In this document: positions 1-10,402 of the stretch, one piece after another
Layout of the letters: each line of letters starts with the position of its first letter
Numbering within the stretch: the stretch's first letter is position 1
From: Acinetobacter lwoffii
GTDB taxonomy: Bacteria > Pseudomonadota > Gammaproteobacteria > Pseudomonadales > Moraxellaceae
Length of the DNA: 43,929 nucleotides
Direction: 5' to 3'
Assembly (NCBI GenBank): GCA_013530545.1
Contig: SPVA01000112.1
Span: forward strand, 1 to 43,929
The notes under the pieces: model-generated
What the model was told of the DNA's origin: nothing
What the model saw: only the letters and a program-made list of their open reading frames with translations
Databases searched by the model: none
Made by a program: the position numbers and the translations under genes

Positions 1-407
1 TTTTCGGATATTAACAGAACGGTATAGAAATAGACGGAAACGATTTGGTCTAAGAATGAATTTAATTGTTGGAATGGTGAATTGGATGCTCTTGAATTAA
101 CTTTCGCAAGAGATCTATTGTAAACATCGTAGTAATTCTCTGAAATTAAATCAGGAATAACTTGAGCGGATAAAAGGCAATACGACGTCAAATTCAGGGG
201 GGAAGTGGAAATATTGAATAAATAATTAAAATATTTAAATTTTAGCCAGTTGTTTACACAATATTACAAAATTCACATCCTTAGCGTATTGGTAATAAAT
301 CGTAGCAAATCTAGGTTAAAGTCTTCCTATTAGGCCTGTATTTGTTTGCTCATATTAATGTCACACCAAATACGGTGCATCGCCAAGAGTATTTTTTAGT
401 GGACAAT
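1..407. other. Non-coding leader region upstream of aspA
   Basis: All frames are interrupted by stops and I recognise no gene, tRNA or IS remnant. The part from about 215 to 300 is very AT-rich and holds a TTTACA at 253-258 that could be a -35 box, but I see no good -10 at the right distance. The aspA promoter is probably somewhere here; I cannot place it. Confidence 0.5.
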
Positions 408-1850
408 ATGCTTCAAATCGAACCGACCCGCATTGAACGTGATTTATTGGGGGAAAAACAAATCCCGTTGCATAGCTATTATGGGATTCATACCTTACGT
501 GCCATCGAAAATTTTAAGATTTCCGGATTGGCGGTAGGGCAACAAACGCATTTTATTCGTGCTTTGGCCCAAGTGAAAAAAGCTTCGGCACAGGCCAATC
601 TGCATTTTCAAAAATTGTCCGAGCAGACCAGCACTGCCATTCAAAAAGCTTGTGATGAATTGATTCAGCATCCGGAAGCGTGGCAAGCGGCATTTCCACT
701 CGATCCTTATCAGGGCGGTGCCGGAACCTCCATCAATATGAATACCAATGAGGTGATTGCCAATATTGCCCTAGAAATGTCGGGCCATCAGAAAGGTGAT
801 TATCACATTCTGCATCCGAATGATCACGTCAATACCTCGCAATCGACCAATGATGTCTATCCAACAGCTTTGCGTCTAGCGACCTATAGCAGTCTAGATG
901 AATTGTTGAGCGTGCTTAAAGCATTGATTGACTGTATCGACCATAAAGCTGCCGAATTTGAATATGTCATCAAGATGGGACGTACCCAGTTACAAGATGC
1001 CGTGCCGATGACCATGGAACAGGAGTTCCGGGCATTTGCCACCTTATTAAAAGAAGATCTGAAGCTGATTGGGCAGATGCGACAGTTATTGCTGGAAGTC
1101 AATTTAGGCGCCACCGCCATTGGGACTGGGGTCAATACACCGCTGGGCTATGCCAAGCGGGTGGTGGAAATCTTGGCGCATCTGACGGGTTTGCCTTTAA
1201 AAGGTGCGGCAGATTATGTCGAGGCGACCAGCGATTGTGGCGTCTTTATTATTTTGTCGAGCAGTTTAAAACGTCTGGCGGTAAAACTGTCCAAAATCTG
1301 TAATGATCTGCGCCTGCTCAGTTCGGGACCGCGTACAGGTCTGGCTGAAATTCGTTTACCCGAATTACAGGCAGGTTCTTCGATCATGCCGGCAAAAATC
1401 AATCCGGTAATTCCAGAAGTGGTCAATCAGATTGCCTTCCGGGTGATTGGTAATGATTTAACTATTACTATGGCTGCGGAAGCCGGGCAGCTACAATTGA
1501 ATGTCATGGAACCTGTGATTGCCGTGGCGATGAATGAATCAATTCAGTTGTTGACCCAAGGTATGCAGACCCTAAATCAGAAATGTATTGCTGGTATTCA
1601 GGCCAATGAACAGATTTGTTTAAGTTCCGTCATGCGCAGTGTCGGGATTGTGACCTTGCTTGAACCGATTCTGGGACATGCCAAGTGCGATGAAATCGGC
1701 AAACAATGTATGCGCGAAAATAAAACTGTGCCGCAAGTGGTGTTGGAGCTGGGCTTATTAAGTGCAACGCAATTAGAAGAAATCTTTGCGTTTGAAAATC
1801 TGGTGTCTGAAATCCCTTCAGCAGAGAATCAGCTCGAACAGGTTTCTTAA
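408..1850 (+). CDS. aspA: Aspartate ammonia-lyase (aspartase)
   Basis: Converts L-aspartate reversibly to fumarate and ammonia in the cytoplasm, as a homotetramer of the fumarase/aspartase superfamily. The 480-residue protein has the usual aspartase length. It carries the conserved TSQSTNDVYP block at residues 143-152 and the family signature GSSIMPAKIN at 323-332, which contains the flexible catalytic serine loop. The N-terminus TRIERDLLGEKQIP aligns with the typical aspartase start, so I chose the ATG at 408. The frame stays open upstream to a TTG at 342, but those 22 extra residues do not resemble the family. No strong ribosome binding site is visible. A hairpin follows at 1907-1942. Aspartase is more likely than fumarase class II because of the N-terminal sequence, but the two families are close. 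Confidence 0.92.
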   Translation: MLQIEPTRIERDLLGEKQIPLHSYYGIHTLRAIENFKISGLAVGQQTHFIRALAQVKKASAQANLHFQKLSEQTSTAIQKACDELIQHPEAWQAAFPLDPYQGGAGTSINMNTNEVIANIALEMSGHQKGDYHILHPNDHVNTSQSTNDVYPTALRLATYSSLDELLSVLKALIDCIDHKAAEFEYVIKMGRTQLQDAVPMTMEQEFRAFATLLKEDLKLIGQMRQLLLEVNLGATAIGTGVNTPLGYAKRVVEILAHLTGLPLKGAADYVEATSDCGVFIILSSSLKRLAVKLSKICNDLRLLSSGPRTGLAEIRLPELQAGSSIMPAKINPVIPEVVNQIAFRVIGNDLTITMAAEAGQLQLNVMEPVIAVAMNESIQLLTQGMQTLNQKCIAGIQANEQICLSSVMRSVGIVTLLEPILGHAKCDEIGKQCMRENKTVPQVVLELGLLSATQLEEIFAFENLVSEIPSAENQLEQVS

Positions 1851-1906
1851 CAGAGCCAGAGACCTTAAATCGTCTGTAACATCGAACCGCTGCTATTTTG
1901 ATAATT

Positions 1907-1942
1907 TGCCTCAAGTTCAGGATGTGGATTTGAGGCATTTTC
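1907..1942 (+). terminator. Probable Rho-independent terminator after aspA
   Basis: An 8-bp inverted repeat, TGCCTCAA at 1907-1914 and TTGAGGCA at 1930-1937, is followed by a short T-rich tract. The 15-nt loop and short T run make it moderate rather than strong. Confidence 0.5.
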
Positions 1943-1979
1943 ATCTAGACTATAAGCTGAATTATATTTGGCTGGGTAA

Positions 1980-2345
1980 ATGGCGATGTTTGATAAAATC
2001 AGTGCATTATTTAAAAGTAATAAACCGACTGCTGCACAGCTATATTTAGAAGAGCAGAATATCCAGTATGTAGAAGGGACTGGTTATATCGTCGATGGTA
2101 TTCAACTCAATCAGGAATTGGGTGCACGATTAGAGTATTTGTCGAATCGCCGTTTAAAACAGTTTGATGATTTAAAAGCGTTATATGACACCGCGATGCT
2201 GATCAATGAAAAAATTGATCTGGAAATTGCCCATCAGCGTTTTAATGCAAGTTTGGGGAATACCGAAGAGAATCTGCTGCAATTTAAAATGATTCTTAAG
2301 AAGTTAAATGATTATTATCGTAACTTTCTGCGCGATCAAAAATAA
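1980..2345 (+). CDS. Hypothetical protein, 121 aa
   Basis: I do not recognise a family. The protein is soluble, charged and mostly helical. After a short N-terminal segment (AMFDKISALFKS) there is a compact region with GTGYIVDGIQLNQELG, which reads like a small beta-hairpin plus helix. A long amphipathic helical C-terminus follows, with IHK-type heptads and no membrane segment or signal peptide. Two starts are possible, ATG at 1980 and ATG at 1986; neither has a clear ribosome binding site. It lies between aspA and mfd on the same strand, 37 nt downstream of the aspA terminator, so it probably has its own promoter. Codon use matches its neighbours and its length is similar to conserved small Acinetobacter hypotheticals, so I take it as a real gene. 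Confidence 0.65.
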   Translation: MAMFDKISALFKSNKPTAAQLYLEEQNIQYVEGTGYIVDGIQLNQELGARLEYLSNRRLKQFDDLKALYDTAMLINEKIDLEIAHQRFNASLGNTEENLLQFKMILKKLNDYYRNFLRDQK

Positions 2346-2468
2346 GCTGCAAAAGTGGCTTAAAATCGAAGTATATGGATGTGGCAAGACTGCATAAAAA
2401 TAACAAAATATCCTGAGATCATCGTGCTAGTATAAGCCTCAGGTTATTTAGACTTTAAAGCTATATCC

Positions 2469-5400
2469 ATGTTCCAGCAAGAAATTTCCCAACTCAATTT
2501 ACCACAGCTCAAAGCAGGCGAGAAACGCTGGTTAGGCAATCTGCAAGGTTCCTCAACCGCCTTATTGCTTAAAGAAATCGTGCAGCATCAATCGCGTTTA
2601 TTTATCGTGATTGCGCGTAATAATCAGCATTTGGGTCAACTGGAAAGTGAACTGGAATTTTATGGGATTAAACCCACGATTTTTCCGGATTGGGAAATCT
2701 TGCCTTATGATCGTCTCTCCCCACATCAGGATATTGTCTCGGAACGTCTGGCAATCTTATCCAATATGCCCAAAACTGGTGTACTGTTGTTGTCCACCTC
2801 AACTTTGGCACAACGTGTGGCGCCAACCTCATGGATTCTGGGTGAGCATTTCGATATTCATGTCGGTCAGAAATTTGATCTGGAACAACAAAAGAAAAAG
2901 TTGATTCAGGCCGGTTATCATCTGGTCGATACCGTCTATGATCCAGGTGAATTCGCGGTACGCGGCAGTATCATGGATATCTACGCATCGGGACAGGAAG
3001 CACCGATTCGGATTGACCTGTTTGATGATGAAATTGAAAGCCTGAAATTTTTCGATGCCGAAACTCAGCGCACCACGCAAAGTTTGCAGCAGTTTACCGT
3101 ATTGCCGGCACAGGAATTTCCGCTCAAGGAAGGTCGTGCCACTTTCCGTGACCGCTATGCCGAATTTTTCCCGACCGCGAATCCAAAGAAAAACCCGATC
3201 TATCAGGATGTGATGGATGGCATAGTCTCGCCGGGAATCGAGTTTTATTTGCCCTTGTTTTTCAGCGCGGAAGCCATGCAAGGCCAAAGTTCACTGATTT
3301 CGTACCTACCAAAGAATGGCATTGTCATTACAGATAAGGCTCTGGACGAAAGTCTCAGCCAGTTTTGGCAAGATGTGGTGCGCCGTTATGAAGATCGTCG
3401 CCACAATGTCGACCAACCGATCATGCCGCCTGAAAGCCTGTTTTTTCAGACCAATCAGGTGCTGGAGCAGCTGAACCAGTTTGCACGCATCATTGCCTAT
3501 TGAATCTTGATACCCAGTTGCCACCGCGTCTGCCCGTAGATCCGAAACGTGAAAAACCGTTTCATGAAGTCAAAAAATATATTGATCAGGCTAATCATCC
3601 GGTATTGCTAGTGGCTGAAAGTGCTGGACGCCGGGAAAGTCTTAAAGATGCCTTAAGGCCAAGTCTGGGTGATATCCCCACGGTTGAAAATTTTGATAGT
3701 TTTATTCAATCTCTGTATGCAATTGCCATTACCAATGCGCCTTTAGAGCGTGGTCTGGTATTGACCGATCGTGTCAGCGTAATTTCTGAAAATCAGCTGT
3801 ATGAACATCGCGTGGTACAGCGCCGTCGCAAACGTCAACAGGAAGTTTCCGAAGAGTTTCTGATCCGAAGTCTAACTGAGCTGACCATGGGCGCGCCTGT
3901 GGTACATATCGATTATGGGGTCGGACGTTATGCCGGTCTGGTCACCCTAAGTATTGATGATCAGGATCACGAATTTTTGCAGCTGGATTATGCGGATGCC
4001 GCCAAAGTCTACGTGCCGGTGACCAATCTGCACTTAATTAGCCGGTATAGTGGTGGTGATCCGGATCTGGCACCTTTGCATAAACTGGGTACAGATGCGT
4101 GGAATAAAGCCAAACGTAAAGCGCTGGAACAGATTCACGATGTCGCGGCCGAATTGCTGCATATTCAGGCACGTCGTGCTTCCAAGCCCGGGATCAGTTT
4201 TGAAGTCGATCAAAGCCTGTATATGCAATTTGCTAGTGGCTTTGCGTATGAAGAAACACTGGATCAGGCCAATGCGATTGAAGCGACGTTGCATGACATG
4301 CAGCAGGCCAAGCCGATGGATCGTCTGGTGTGTGGTGATGTGGGTTTCGGTAAGACAGAAGTCGCGATGCGTGCCGCATTTGTTGCAGTGCAGAATAATC
4401 GGCAGGTCGCGATTCTGGTACCAACCACCTTGCTGGCACAGCAGCATTATGATTCATTCAAAGACCGCTTTGCCGACTGGCCGGTCCGAATTGAAGTGCT
4501 GTCACGTTTCGGTTCTTCCAAAGCACATACCAAGACCATTGACGACCTGATCGAAGGGAAAGTCGATATTGTGATTGGTACACATAAGATTTTGCAGGAA
4601 AATGTCCAGTTTAAGAATCTCGGTCTGATGATTGTCGATGAAGAGCATCGTTTCGGTGTGCGCGACAAGGAGCGAATCAAGGCCATGCGTGCCGATGTTG
4701 ATATGCTGACACTGACTGCGACTCCAATTCCACGTACGCTGAATATGGCCTTTAGTGGCATGCGTGATCTGTCGATTATCGCCACACCGCCGGCACGCCG
4801 TCTTGCGGTGAAAACCTTTGTGCAGGAACATACCGATGACACCATTAAAGAAGCGATTCTGCGTGAATTGCTGCGCGGTGGTCAGGTTTATTTTCTGCAT
4901 AATGAAGTTGATACAATCGATCGTGCCGCCGAGCATATCCGTAAACTGGTGCCGGAAGCGCGGGTGATTGTGGCCCACGGACAGATGCGTGAACGTGAAC
5001 TGGAGCAGGTGATGCAGCAGTTCTATCACAAGGAATACAATGTTCTGGTATGTTCGACCATTATTGAAACCGGGATTGATGTTCCGAATGCCAACACCAT
5101 TCTGATTGAACGTGCCGACAAACTGGGCCTGGCGCAATTACATCAGCTACGCGGACGTGTAGGGCGCTCACATCATCAGGCTTATGCATATTTGATGGTA
5201 CCGTCATTAAAAGCCTTAAAAGGTGATGCAGAAAAACGTCTGGATGCCATTCAGCGTGCTTCAACTTTGGGTGCCGGTTTTATGCTGGCAACTGAAGATC
5301 TGGAAATTCGCGGCGCAGGTGAATTACTCGGTGAACAGCAGAGTGGTTCGATGCAGGCGATTGGTTATAGCCTGTATATGGAAATGCTGGAAAAAGCCAC

Positions 5401-5896
5401 CAAAGCCATTCAAAAAGGTAAAACGCCAAACTTCGACGCACCATTGTCATTGACTGCCGAAATTACCCTGCATATGCCAGCACTGATTCCGGATGAATAT
5501 CTGGGTGATGTGCATCAACGTCTGTTGTTCTATAAACGCATCAGTAATACCGATACCCAGGAAAAGCTGGATAATATCCGGATGGAATTGATTGATCGTT
5601 TTGGTATACCGCCGCAACCGGTCAAACAGCTCTTTGCTGTACATCAGATTCGATTGAAAGCCGAGCAGCTTGGTATTACTAAAATTGATATCAGCAGTCA
5701 GGGTGGGCATATTGAATTTGCACCGGATACTCCGGTTCAAGCCATGACGATTATCCAGATGATGCAGAAACATCCGACCTATTTCCGGATGGATGGCGGT
5801 CAACGTCTAAAAGTCATGGTCATGCTGGAAGACTATCAAAAGCGGATTCAGTTTATACAGGATTTACTGGACAGTCTGCTTAAAGAATTGCACTGA
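2469..5896 (+). pseudogene. mfd: Transcription-repair coupling factor Mfd, split by a frameshift
   Basis: Mfd displaces RNA polymerase stalled at DNA lesions and recruits UvrA. The first part, 2469-3503 (344 codons), is the UvrB-like N-terminal half. It runs into a TGA at 3501-3503. The rest continues in the -1 frame from about 3497 to 5896. The second part holds the CarD-like polymerase interaction domain (GAPVVHIDYGVGRYAG, near 3890-3940), Walker A GDVGFGKTE (about 4333-4360), the VDEEHRFG helicase box (about 4636), the QLRGRVGRS motif (about 5146) and the C-terminal D7 domain. Together they make about 1142 residues, close to the normal 1150. Nothing is missing except one base near 3497-3501 (CCTATTGAAT); adding a T gives an open frame through the junction. 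This is either a real inactivation or a sequencing error. A separate TTG at 3500 could in theory restart the second half. Confidence 0.9.
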
Positions 5897-5908
5897 TTTT
5901 ATTCGATT

Positions 5909-5980
5909 AAATCAGCCTGAAAGTTCAGTTTAGGTTTCATTTTCGAATGAAGTTCGCAGTAGCATCAGGCTTGATTTTTT
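5909..5980 (+). terminator. Structured terminator after mfd
   Basis: AATCAGCCTGA at 5910-5920 pairs with TCAGGCTTGATT at 5965-5976 (one bulge), followed by a run of T. Between the arms lies a smaller hairpin, TTCATT-TTCG-AATGAA (about 5936-5951). Confidence 0.55.
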
Positions 5981-6125
5981 TAATGAATTGTTTACAGTGA
6001 TTGTTGTGATGTGCTTCGCAACAAATCATGAGAATTTGTCTTTAAACACATTGCTTCCAATATTCAGCTTCAGTTGGATATGTTAGTATTAGCCATCATT
6101 CTAATTTTGCATCATTTATAAAGAT

Positions 6126-6560
6126 ATGTTTAGTTTGCATCCACAACTTGCTCAAGATACGTTTTTTGTAGGCGACTTTCCTTTGTCAACATGTCGTTTG
6201 ATGAATGATATGCAATTTCCCTGGCTCATTCTGATTCCACGTGTGCCGGGTGTCTCTGAATTATATGAATTGAGCCAAGCTGACCAAGAGCAGTTTTTAA
6301 GAGAATCAAGCTGGTTATCAAGCCAGCTGGCACGTGTTTTCCGTGCAGATAAAATGAATGTAGCAGCGCTGGGTAATATGGTGCCGCAATTGCATTTTCA
6401 TCATGTGGTTCGTTATCAGAACGATGTTGCATGGCCGAAGCCTGTTTGGGGTACACCTGCTGTTCCTTATAGCAGTGAAGTACTGGCACATATGCGTCAA
6501 ACCTTAATGCTGGCTTTACGTGGTCAGGGCGATATGCCATTTGACTGGCGCATGGACTAA
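6126..6560 (+). CDS. HIT-domain protein
   Basis: A 144-residue member of the histidine-triad superfamily, small hydrolases or transferases that act on nucleotide conjugates. The diagnostic segment is QLHFHHVVRY at about residues 93-102, where the first His of the HxHxH triad is replaced by Gln. This substitution recurs in a bacterial subgroup of HIT proteins. The preceding FPWLILIPRVPGVSEL and the ELYELSQADQEQF helix fit the HIT fold. The substrate is unknown. The gene sits 55 nt upstream of the membrane cyclase on the same strand and may be cotranscribed with it, which would be suggestive because both families handle nucleotides. The start ATG at 6126 follows AT-rich DNA without a strong ribosome binding site. 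Confidence 0.8.
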   Translation: MFSLHPQLAQDTFFVGDFPLSTCRLMNDMQFPWLILIPRVPGVSELYELSQADQEQFLRESSWLSSQLARVFRADKMNVAALGNMVPQLHFHHVVRYQNDVAWPKPVWGTPAVPYSSEVLAHMRQTLMLALRGQGDMPFDWRMD

Positions 6561-6615
6561 TCAGCCGGGGCATTCCGAGAACCATGGACAGTTGCGGACT
6601 TCAGGGAGTGAGTGA

Positions 6616-8061
6616 GTGCAATTAGACGACTGGATTCAAAAAGAACCCCATCAGTTTGAGTATTTCCATCGCATGATGGGATATATCATGCTGTCTCTGG
6701 TTCTGGTCGTCTTTCATTACACTGAACCAGATACCCAGTATCAGCTTTTTGTTCCCTTTTTTTTGTTTCTGGTTTTACTGATTACAGCGAAGCTATCTCG
6801 CTGGCTGATCTATCGTCATGATTATCACATCCGGCGTAATATTCTTTTCCTGATCGATGTCATTGTCATTTCGGTGGTTTTGGCGGCCGTGCATCTGGAC
6901 TTGGTCTTGTCCTTGCTCGGTCTAGTCGCAGTCCTCTATACCGCGATCAGCAATAAAATTTCATTTATGATGGCCTCTCTGGCCAGCCTGATCGGGATTA
7001 CGCTTTTTTATCTGGCCAATATTCTGGTCTTTGGTTTTAACAATTATTTCCAACCGACCAGCAGTGAGCTGACCGTTTTAGGCTTTATCTGCCTGATCAC
7101 CTATTTTGGTGTCGGAAGTTTTTATCAAAGTGGTCGTGTGCAATACATGACCCAGAAAAAAGACCATTATTTCGAACAGATGAACCGTTATATGGAATTT
7201 GCCAATCAGCTGAGTCGCTACGCGCCCGTGCAGTTATGGCAATCCATTATGAAAGGCGAATCTGAAGCCAAAATTGAATATAAACGTAAAAAGTTGACGA
7301 TCTTTTTCTCTGATATTCAAGGCTTTACAGAGTTATCTGAAACCCTGATTCCAGATGATTTAGCATTCCTGTTGAATGACTATCTGCGGCATATGACCGA
7401 AATCGCTAAAAACTATGAAGCGACTGTTGATAAATTCATGGGTGATGCCATCCTGATTTTCTTTGGTGATCCGAACTCCGAAGGTGTGGAACGGGATGCC
7501 AAGAACTGTATGGAAATGGCATTGGCGATGCGTCAGCAAATGAAATTGCTGCGTGAACGCTGGATTAAAATGGGTTATCCGCCACTGCATATCCGCATGG
7601 GAATTTCAACCGGTTATTGCCACGTAGGGAATTATGGGGCAACGCATCGTATGGCTTATACCATTGTGGGGCGTGATGCTAACCTGGCAGCGCGTTTGCA
7701 AAGTGCGGCGGAAGTTGATGAAATCCTGATTTCAGAAGATACCCATAATCTGATCAAAGATGATTATCTTTGTGCACCGAAAAAGCCGATTTTCTTGAAA
7801 GGCATTAAAGCACCTGTAAGAACCTGGCAGGTCATGGAAAAATATGCGTCTCAGAAAGTCGAGTATCAGCGCTGGTTCGATTATGAATATAAGGGCTTTC
7901 ATTTATTGCTGAATCTGGATGAAGTGCAAAACTTTGAATATCCCGAGCTGATTGATGTGTTAGAAAAAATGATTAAACGCATTGAAACTCAGCAGAAAAT
8001 GACCAATTCACAAGGCATTGTCAAACTGAAGCTTGAAGATGAAGTGATTGAACATATTTAA
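6616..8061 (+). CDS. Membrane-bound class III adenylate/guanylate cyclase
   Basis: A 481-residue protein with about six N-terminal transmembrane segments (roughly residues 18-37, 43-61, 73-92, 94-112, 116-138 and 150-170), a linker, and a C-terminal class III nucleotidyl cyclase domain (about 222-415). The metal-binding aspartates are visible in FFSDIQGFTE (about 230-240) and DKFMGDAILIFFGDP (about 272-286). The Lys before FMGD is typical of adenine-specific cyclases. TIVGRDANLAARL (about 351-363) is the conserved transition-state region. The product is therefore probably cAMP. The start is a GTG at 6616, supported by AGGGAG at 6603-6608. The C-terminal 60 residues after the cyclase domain contain YQRWFDYEYKGFHLLLNL and are helical. 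It could be the virulence-linked cyclase described in Acinetobacter, but I cannot confirm orthology from sequence alone. Confidence 0.88.
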   Translation: MQLDDWIQKEPHQFEYFHRMMGYIMLSLVLVVFHYTEPDTQYQLFVPFFLFLVLLITAKLSRWLIYRHDYHIRRNILFLIDVIVISVVLAAVHLDLVLSLLGLVAVLYTAISNKISFMMASLASLIGITLFYLANILVFGFNNYFQPTSSELTVLGFICLITYFGVGSFYQSGRVQYMTQKKDHYFEQMNRYMEFANQLSRYAPVQLWQSIMKGESEAKIEYKRKKLTIFFSDIQGFTELSETLIPDDLAFLLNDYLRHMTEIAKNYEATVDKFMGDAILIFFGDPNSEGVERDAKNCMEMALAMRQQMKLLRERWIKMGYPPLHIRMGISTGYCHVGNYGATHRMAYTIVGRDANLAARLQSAAEVDEILISEDTHNLIKDDYLCAPKKPIFLKGIKAPVRTWQVMEKYASQKVEYQRWFDYEYKGFHLLLNLDEVQNFEYPELIDVLEKMIKRIETQQKMTNSQGIVKLKLEDEVIEHI

Positions 8062-8100
8062 AGTTCATGTAAATTTACTTTAATTGTTTCTTATAAAGAG

Positions 8101-8130
8101 AAAAAAACCACGCCTGAGCGTGGTTTTTTA
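8101..8130. terminator. Bidirectional terminator between cyclase gene and fdx
   Basis: CCACGC-CTGA-GCGTGG (8108-8123) is flanked by A7 on the left and T6 on the right, so it can end transcription from both converging genes. Confidence 0.9.
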
Positions 8131-8152
8131 TTTTTAGCCTGCAACGAAAATC

Positions 8153-8491
8153 TTAGTGATTTTCTGACGCATGGTTAATGGTGTATTTTGGAATTTCAAT
8201 TTCCAGATCTTCACCGTCCAGTTTAACCTGACAAGAAAGACGTGAATCAGGTTCTAGACCCCAGGCACGATCGAGTAAGTCAGCTTCAACATCATCCATT
8301 TCTTCCAGGCTGTCAAAACCTTTGCGTACCACCACATGACAGGTCGTACATGCTGCTGACATATCGCAGGCATGTTCGATTTTAATGCCATTTTTTAGCA
8401 GGCTTTCGCAAAGATTGGCATTTTGTTCGACTTCAAACTCAGCACCTTCGGGGCAAATCTGCGCATGTGGAAGAACTTTAATACGTGGCAT
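8153..8491 (-). CDS. fdx: ISC-type [2Fe-2S] ferredoxin
   Basis: A 112-residue adrenodoxin-like ferredoxin that supplies electrons to Fe-S cluster assembly on IscU. The four cluster ligands are Cys42, Cys48, Cys51 and Cys87, in the C-x5-C-x2-C...C pattern and at the same numbers as in the E. coli protein. It is the last gene of the isc operon, 15 nt after hscA. The usual iscX does not follow: the operon ends at the bidirectional terminator at 8101-8130. Confidence 0.96.
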   Translation of the reverse strand: MPRIKVLPHAQICPEGAEFEVEQNANLCESLLKNGIKIEHACDMSAACTTCHVVVRKGFDSLEEMDDVEADLLDRAWGLEPDSRLSCQVKLDGEDLEIEIPKYTINHASENH

Positions 8492-8506
8492 AGTCGTTAC
8501 CTTAAA

Positions 8507-10366
8507 TTAGTTTGAGTTTGACCAGTCGTCGAGTTTAGTGCCCTTAAGAGCTGCATCAATATGTTGATTCATACGTGCTGCTGCAAAAGCATCACTATGT
8601 ATTTTAAGCTGTTCAACGGCAGATTCAATCGCTTTGATATCTGAACCCTGAAGCTGAGTTTCTAGTTGTGCTTGCGCAGTTTGCAGTGCTGCAAGCTGTT
8701 CCTCAGTCAAAAGACCGGCATCCGCTTTGAGTGCCTGAACCAGTGCTTCCAGCTCACGCTGTGCTTCAACTTTGGTTTCATTCAAATGACGAAGATTTTT
8801 ATCCTCTTCAGCGAATTTATAACCGTCTAGTAACAGGCGTTCAGTATCTTCACCCGACAAACCATAAGATGGCTTGATATCGATTTGAGCTGTCACACCA
8901 GAAGTGGTTTCTTTCGCAGACACAGTCAGCAAGCCATCAGCATCGACCTGGAACGTTACTTCAATACGTGCCTGACCGGCAGTCATTGGCGGAATGCCAT
9001 GCAGCACAAATCGGCCCAGACTACGGCAATGTTCAACCAGATCACGTTCACCTTGAACCACATGAATCAACATGGCAGTCTGGCCATCTTGATAAGTAGT
9101 AAATTCCTGACGACGAGCGACTGGAATTGCAGTATTACGTGAAATTAATCGTTCAACCAGTCCGCCCATGGTTTCAAGACCAAGAGACAGAGGCGTCACG
9201 TCTAATAACAAAGAACCATCAGTCGAGTTGCCAATCAATTGGTTCGCAGTAATTGATGCGCCAATCGCAACCACTTCATCCGGGTTAATGGTGCAAAGCG
9301 GTTCTTGGTTGAACACTTCACGCACGGCTTTTTGTACTGCATAAGAACGGGTTGAGCCACCGACCAAAACGACATTCTGAATATCATCCAGTTCAAGCTT
9401 GGCATCACGCATCACACGCTTACATACGCTGATGGTTTTGTCTAAAGCAACTTTGATGATCTCTTCAAATGTCGGGCGGTCAAGGGTTAAAACCTGATCA
9501 AGCAATTTGAGTTGAACTGAATCTGCATCCGACAAAGCTTCTTTGGCTTTACGTGCTGCAACCACAAAATGTGCATATTCTGCATCATTCAAAGTGTCAA
9601 TATTTAGTTGTTTCTTGGCCCATTTCAGGATCAAACGATCCAGGTCATCACCACCGAGAGCAGTGTGGCCACCGGTTGCCAGAACTTCAAACACACCTTG
9701 AGAGAAACGCAGAATCGAAACGTCAAAGGTACCGCCACCCAAGTCGTAGATCACATAGTTGCGATCTGTACTTAGATTGCTTTCCTGATCCAGACCATAA
9801 GCAACAGCAGCAGCAGTTGGCTCATTCAACAAACGTAAAACATTCAAGCCAGCAAGTTGAGCAGCATCACGGGTTGCCTGACGCTGTGCTTCATCGAAGT
9901 AGGCCGGAACAGTAATAACGGCACCATTGACCGGATTTTGCAGACTGGCTTCAGCGCGGTCTTTCAACTGCTTTAAAATTTCTGCAGAAATCTCAACCGG
10001 AGTCTTACGGCCTTGCGCAGTTTCAAAAGCTGGCATTTCATTGGCTTCACCGACCAAGGCATAAGGATGCTGGAATTTGATGTCAGCTTTCGAGCGACCC
10101 ATAAAACGTTTTACAGAAACGATGGTGTTTTTAGGGTCAGTAGTAATGAAAGGCGCAGCTTCATTACCGTATTGAGTCTGTTGTTCTGCATAATGCACGA
10201 TAGAAGGAAGTAGCACACGACCTTGTTCGTCATTAAGTACTTTGGCTTTACCTGAAAGAACCGTGGCAACCAAAGAGTGGGTGGTGCCTAAATCGATACC
10301 AATCGCAATGCGGTGTTCATGTGGTGCACTTGATTGACCTGGTTCTGCAATTTGCAAGAGAGCCAT
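8507..10366 (-). CDS. hscA: Fe-S assembly Hsp70-type chaperone HscA
   Basis: A 619-residue specialised DnaK paralogue that uses ATP to help move clusters from IscU to target proteins. The nucleotide-binding domain begins with GIDLGTTHS at residues 23-31, and the Hsp70 signatures [13 protein letters not shown] and [14 protein letters not shown] are present. The substrate-binding domain and helical lid follow. Length and position match HscA, not DnaK, and it has no Gly-rich EEVD-like tail. It lies 36 nt downstream of its J-protein partner hscB. The expected client motif, LPPVK, is present in the IscU encoded upstream. A ribosome binding site AAGGATGTAAC precedes the ATG. Confidence 0.97.
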   Translation of the reverse strand: MALLQIAEPGQSSAPHEHRIAIGIDLGTTHSLVATVLSGKAKVLNDEQGRVLLPSIVHYAEQQTQYGNEAAPFITTDPKNTIVSVKRFMGRSKADIKFQHPYALVGEANEMPAFETAQGRKTPVEISAEILKQLKDRAEASLQNPVNGAVITVPAYFDEAQRQATRDAAQLAGLNVLRLLNEPTAAAVAYGLDQESNLSTDRNYVIYDLGGGTFDVSILRFSQGVFEVLATGGHTALGGDDLDRLILKWAKKQLNIDTLNDAEYAHFVVAARKAKEALSDADSVQLKLLDQVLTLDRPTFEEIIKVALDKTISVCKRVMRDAKLELDDIQNVVLVGGSTRSYAVQKAVREVFNQEPLCTINPDEVVAIGASITANQLIGNSTDGSLLLDVTPLSLGLETMGGLVERLISRNTAIPVARRQEFTTYQDGQTAMLIHVVQGERDLVEHCRSLGRFVLHGIPPMTAGQARIEVTFQVDADGLLTVSAKETTSGVTAQIDIKPSYGLSGEDTERLLLDGYKFAEEDKNLRHLNETKVEAQRELEALVQALKADAGLLTEEQLAALQTAQAQLETQLQGSDIKAIESAVEQLKIHSDAFAAARMNQHIDAALKGTKLDDWSNSN

Positions 10367-10402
10367 AGTGTTACATCCTTTGCACGTTAAATATTTAAAA
10401 AA

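Noticed and set aside
253..258. TTTACA as the aspA promoter -35
   Set aside because: No acceptable -10 at 16-18 nt, so I report only the region.
3495..3503. Programmed frameshift as an explanation for the mfd break
   Set aside because: No slippery heptamer or downstream pseudoknot-like structure is visible, and Mfd is not known to use recoding.
4502..5137. Long open frame of 211 codons antisense to mfd
   Set aside because: It lies wholly within the conserved helicase part of mfd, has no family resemblance and reads as an antisense shadow of a codon-biased gene.
9553..9915. 120-codon frame antisense to hscA
   Set aside because: The Gln/His-rich translation (many repeated CAG/CAT codons) is a mirror of hscA codon use. 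No ribosome binding site.
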